NCBI RefSeq assembly: GCF_030811475.1
Contig: NZ_JAUSQV010000001.1
Coordinates: 3,731,001 to 3,795,000 of the forward strand
DNA from: Nakamurella flavida
Lineage (GTDB): Bacteria > Actinomycetota > Actinomycetes > Mycobacteriales > Nakamurellaceae
Length of the DNA stretch: 64,000 nt
Reading direction: 5' to 3'
In this document: in pieces, positions 61,322 through 64,000 of the stretch
How the letters are laid out: every line of letters begins with the position of its first letter
Numbering within the stretch: the stretch's first letter is position 1
The notes under the pieces: model-generated
The model's database searches: none
The model's input: the letters and a program-made list of their open reading frames with translations, nothing else
Told to the model about the DNA's origin: nothing
Program-made: the position numbers and the translations under genes

Positions 61322-62545
61322 TTGCCCAGCACCACGGACCTGATCAACGAACCCGCCGGGAACGACGGGGCCGCCGCCGATGCGGGACGCCACCGCGCCG
61401 GCCGGCCCACCCGCCGCCGCATCGTGCTGGTCGCCGCGGCCACCGTCCTGGGCCTGGCCGCCGTGGGTGGCGGTTCCGCCGCCGCCCTGTCCAAGACGGT
61501 CACCATCACCGTCGACGGGCAGGAGCGCTCCGTGACCACCCTCGCGGGGTCGGTCCAGGGCGCGTTGACCTCGGCCGGTCTGACGGTCGGCGAGCACGAC
61601 GTCATCGCCCCGGCGCCGGCCACCGCGCTGTCCGACGGTGCCCAGGTGTCCGTGCAGCGCGCCCGGCTCGTGCAGCTCACTCTGGACGGCCAGGAGCGGG
61701 ACGTCTGGACCACGGCCACCACCGTCGAGGCGGCGTTGACCCAGCTCGGCCAGAACCCGGCCGACCTCCAGCTGTCCGCGGACCGCTCCCGCGAGATCCC
61801 GGTCGAGGGCATCACCCTCACCGCCCAGGAGGTGCACGAGGTCACCCTGACCGACGGCGCCGAGCCGCTCCGCACGGTGCGCGCCACCGCCCGTACCGTC
61901 GCCGACCTACTCACCGACCAGGGCATCGTGCTGGGCCCGGAGGACACCGTGACCCCGGACGCGACCACCGTGCTCGCCGACGGCACCGCCGTCGACATCA
62001 CCCGCACGCAGACCACCACCCGCACCGAGCAGGTCGCCGTCGCCCAGCTGCCCGACCAGCGGGTCGACGACCCGGCCCTGAACCGGGGCACCGAGCAGGT
62101 CGTCACCCCCGGGGCGCCCGGCACCGAGACGGTGACCTACGCCGCCACCGTCGTCGACGGCGTGCAGACGGGCGAGCAGGAGGTCGGCCGCACCGTCGAC
62201 GTCGCGCCCACCGCCACCGTCATCCACGTCGGGACCAGGTCCACCCTGGAGATGCGGGGCAGCCGGGTCTTCTTCAACGACACCGAGTTCGGGGTCAACT
62301 GGGACGGGCTCGCCTACTGCGAGTCCACCAACAACCCGAAGGCCACGTTCTACCCCTCCGGCTACCCGGCGACCTTCGGCCTCTTCCAGTTCGACCTGCC
62401 GACCTGGCAGTCGGTCGACGGCGTCGGCAACCCGATGGACGCCTCGCCCGAGGAGCAGCTCATGCGGGCCAAGATGCTCTACCAGAAGCGCGGGCTCGAG
62501 CCGTGGCTGTGCGGCTACGCCGCCGCGTCGCCCCCGCCCGCCTGA
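61322..62545 (+). CDS. RpfB paralogue with divergent catalytic domain
   Basis: A 407-residue paralogue of the upstream RpfB. One membrane anchor (about 36-58), three DUF348 repeats (about 59-230), a G5 domain (about 232-310) and a C-terminal transglycosylase-like domain from 326. The catalytic Glu334 lies in AYCESTNNP and Cys333/Cys397 are kept. The domain differs from the canonical Rpf ([23 protein letters not shown] instead of the NGYYGGLQF form), so it may recognise another glycan. TTG start with GGAG about 10 nt upstream. Confidence 0.87.
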   Translation: MPSTTDLINEPAGNDGAAADAGRHRAGRPTRRRIVLVAAATVLGLAAVGGGSAAALSKTVTITVDGQERSVTTLAGSVQGALTSAGLTVGEHDVIAPAPATALSDGAQVSVQRARLVQLTLDGQERDVWTTATTVEAALTQLGQNPADLQLSADRSREIPVEGITLTAQEVHEVTLTDGAEPLRTVRATARTVADLLTDQGIVLGPEDTVTPDATTVLADGTAVDITRTQTTTRTEQVAVAQLPDQRVDDPALNRGTEQVVTPGAPGTETVTYAATVVDGVQTGEQEVGRTVDVAPTATVIHVGTRSTLEMRGSRVFFNDTEFGVNWDGLAYCESTNNPKATFYPSGYPATFGLFQFDLPTWQSVDGVGNPMDASPEEQLMRAKMLYQKRGLEPWLCGYAAASPPPA

Positions 62546-62575
62546 TCCGCCACCGGTGGGGACACCGGCGGATCA
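62543..62575 (+). terminator. Terminator overlapping the second rpf stop codon
   Basis: TGATCCG...CGGTG pairs with CACCGGCGGATCA with a small bulge and a GGGA loop; the left arm begins at the TGA. Confidence 0.6.
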
Positions 62576-62615
62576 CGGGGACGGGGGAGTGGGCGCGACA
62601 TGTGAGGATGGACGG

Positions 62616-63527
62616 GTGACAGATCTGGTCCCGGGACGCCTGCTGGGCGCCGGCGACATCCGCCGGATGGCGGCGGAGCTGGATCTGCGGCCGACCAAGC
62701 AGCTCGGCCAGAACTTCGTCCACGACGGCAACACCGTCCGCCGGATCGTCGCGGCCGCCGGGCTGCGATCCACCGACCACGTGCTCGAGGTCGGCCCGGG
62801 TCTGGGGTCGTTGACCCTGGGTCTGCTGGACGCGGCGGCGGCCGTCACCGCGGTGGAGATCGACCCGCGGCTGGCCGGCCTGCTGCCGGCCACCGTGCGC
62901 GATCACCACCCGACGCGGGCCGCGGCCCTTCGGGTCGTCGAGGCCGACGCCCTGCAGGTCACCGGCGCCCTGCTGCACCGCACCGGTGACGACCTGCCGG
63001 CCCCGGCCGAGCCCACGGCGCTCGTGGCCAACCTCCCGTACAACATCGCCGTGCCGGTGATCCTGCACCTGCTGGCCGAGCTGCCCACCCTGCGCTCGAT
63101 CATGGTGATGGTGCAGGCCGAGGTGGCCGACCGGCTCGCCGCCGGCCCCGGTTCCCGCACCTACGGCTCGCCCAGCGTGAAGCTGGCCTGGTACGGCACC
63201 GCCAAGCGGGCCGGTTCGGTGCCCCGCGCCATCTTCTGGCCCGTCCCCGGGGTCGATTCCGCGCTGGTCGCGGTGGACGTGCACCCGCACCGCCGGACCG
63301 ACGATCGGGCCGCGGTCTTCGCCGTCGTCGACGCGGCCTTCGCCCAGCGACGCAAGACCCTGCGCTCCGCCCTGTCCGTCTGGGCCGGCTCCGCCCCGAC
63401 CGCCGAACGCATCCTGCGCGCGGCCGATGTCGATCCCGGCGCCCGCGGTGAGACGCTCACCGTCGACGACTACGCCCGCATCGCCCAGGCCCGGGCCGAC
63501 CTCGACGCGTCCGTCGAGACCGAATGA
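62616..63527 (+). CDS. rsmA: 16S rRNA dimethyladenosine transferase (KsgA)
   Basis: A 303-residue SAM-dependent enzyme dimethylating A1518 and A1519 near the 3' end of 16S rRNA during ribosome assembly. The hallmark [18 protein letters not shown] starts near 30, SAM site [14 protein letters not shown] near 57-70, catalytic [11 protein letters not shown] near 140-150. GTG 62616 with GAGGAT upstream fits the family length; 62556 would add 20 odd residues. Its stop overlaps ispE (ATGA). Confidence 0.95.
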   Translation: MTDLVPGRLLGAGDIRRMAAELDLRPTKQLGQNFVHDGNTVRRIVAAAGLRSTDHVLEVGPGLGSLTLGLLDAAAAVTAVEIDPRLAGLLPATVRDHHPTRAAALRVVEADALQVTGALLHRTGDDLPAPAEPTALVANLPYNIAVPVILHLLAELPTLRSIMVMVQAEVADRLAAGPGSRTYGSPSVKLAWYGTAKRAGSVPRAIFWPVPGVDSALVAVDVHPHRRTDDRAAVFAVVDAAFAQRRKTLRSALSVWAGSAPTAERILRAADVDPGARGETLTVDDYARIAQARADLDASVETE

Positions 63528-64000
63528 CCGGGCGGGTGATCGCCCGGTTGGGCGCCCCGGTACGGGTGACCAGCCCGGCGAAGATCAATCTGCACCTGGC
63601 CGTCGGTGACCTGCGGGAGGACGGCTACCACGACCTGGTCACCGTGTTCCACGCCGTCGACCTGATGGACGAGCTCGTCGTCAGCCCGGCCGCCCAGCAC
63701 TCCGTCCGCACCCCCGGGGTCGCCGGGGTCCCGGCGGGCGCACGCAACCTGGCCGGCATGGCCGCGCGGCTGCTGGCCAAGCGGACCGGGCAGGGCGGCC
63801 CGGTCGCCATCGAGATCACCAAGCGCATCCCCGTGGCCGGAGGGATGGCCGGCGGCAGCGCGGACGCAGCCGCCGCCCTGGTCGGCTGTGCCGCCCTCTG
63901 GGGTCTGCCGCCGGGTCGGGACGCGTTGACCGAGATCGCGGCCGAGCTGGGCTCCGACGTCCCGTTCTCGCTGGCCGGTGGCACCGCGGTGGGCACCGGG
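63524..64000 (+). CDS. ispE: 4-diphosphocytidyl-2-C-methyl-D-erythritol kinase (right-edge partial)
   Basis: The first 159 codons of a GHMP kinase in the non-mevalonate isoprenoid pathway, phosphorylating CDP-methylerythritol. [14 protein letters not shown] near 12-25 and REDGYHDL are the substrate motifs; [17 protein letters not shown] near 106-122 is the ATP-binding GHMP loop. ATG 63524 overlaps the rsmA stop. The gene continues past the window edge. Confidence 0.93.
   Translation, partial: MTGRVIARLGAPVRVTSPAKINLHLAVGDLREDGYHDLVTVFHAVDLMDELVVSPAAQHSVRTPGVAGVPAGARNLAGMAARLLAKRTGQGGPVAIEITKRIPVAGGMAGGSADAAAALVGCAALWGLPPGRDALTEIAAELGSDVPFSLAGGTAVGTG

Overview
The window is about 74% GC and shows typical features of an Actinomycetota chromosome: GTG and TTG starts, ATGA/GTGA stop-start overlaps, RpfB-type resuscitation factors, protein O-mannosyltransferase, and the Glp/SepX cell-division pair. 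Many genes have a TANNNT -10 box exactly 6-7 nt before the start codon, the signature of leaderless mRNA. I cannot name the species. The backbone gene order follows the Mycobacterium tuberculosis Rv0984-Rv1011 region, as I recall it, with non-syntenic blocks inserted. No phage, insertion sequence, CRISPR array or rRNA was seen.

Layout. 1-0.7 kb: start of a DEAD-box helicase gene running off the left edge. 1.0-5.3 kb (minus): a biotin uptake operon bioY - acyl-CoA ligase - thiolase - bioM - bioN. 5.5-14.5 kb: backbone block (MoaB/Mog, an amphipathic-helix protein, MscL, SAF-domain protein, sugar dehydrogenase lipoprotein, FmdB zinc ribbon, 5-formyl-THF cyclo-ligase, Glp, RimJ-type acetyltransferase, SepX/GlpR, tRNA-Ala). 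14.5-21.7 kb: small membrane proteins, PlsC-like acyltransferase, GT2 glycosyltransferase, peroxidase, a two-subunit GMC oxidoreductase and a uracil-DNA glycosylase. 21.8-26.0 kb: a five-gene, fully overlapping operon resembling the accessory part of a methylamine dehydrogenase (mau) cluster (MauE, MauD-like redoxin, unknown protein, Tat-exported Cys-rich MADH-light-chain-like protein fused to three repeats, CcdA/MauF-like membrane protein). It lacks mauB, mauC and mauG and is the best candidate for an undescribed system.

26-47 kb: metabolic and envelope genes (guanine deaminase, ATP-dependent DNA ligase, quinone oxidoreductase, divergent G6PDH, MFS transporter, serine beta-lactamase-like protein, homocysteine methyltransferase, L,D-transpeptidase, acyl-CoA synthetase). 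It also holds the ATP-grasp/alpha-E/transglutaminase operon, a CDF transporter, a histone-tail/ChaB/Rho_N fusion, a DUF72 protein and superoxide dismutase. 47-50 kb: divergent pmt/rsmI with overlapping leaderless promoters, then a YqeY protein. 50-56.5 kb: 6-phosphogluconate dehydrogenase, a secreted beta-helix protein, a DUF998 protein, a CPBP protease and a saccharopine-dehydrogenase-like reductase. 56.5-64 kb: metG-tatD-rpfB-rpfB2-rsmA-ispE, the Rv1007c-Rv1011 order with rpfB duplicated.

Working together: the rpf genes, L,D-transpeptidase, SepX/Glp and Pmt serve the cell envelope and division. The BioYMN genes import biotin. The mau-like operon appears to be a self-contained export and disulfide-forming line for one secreted protein.
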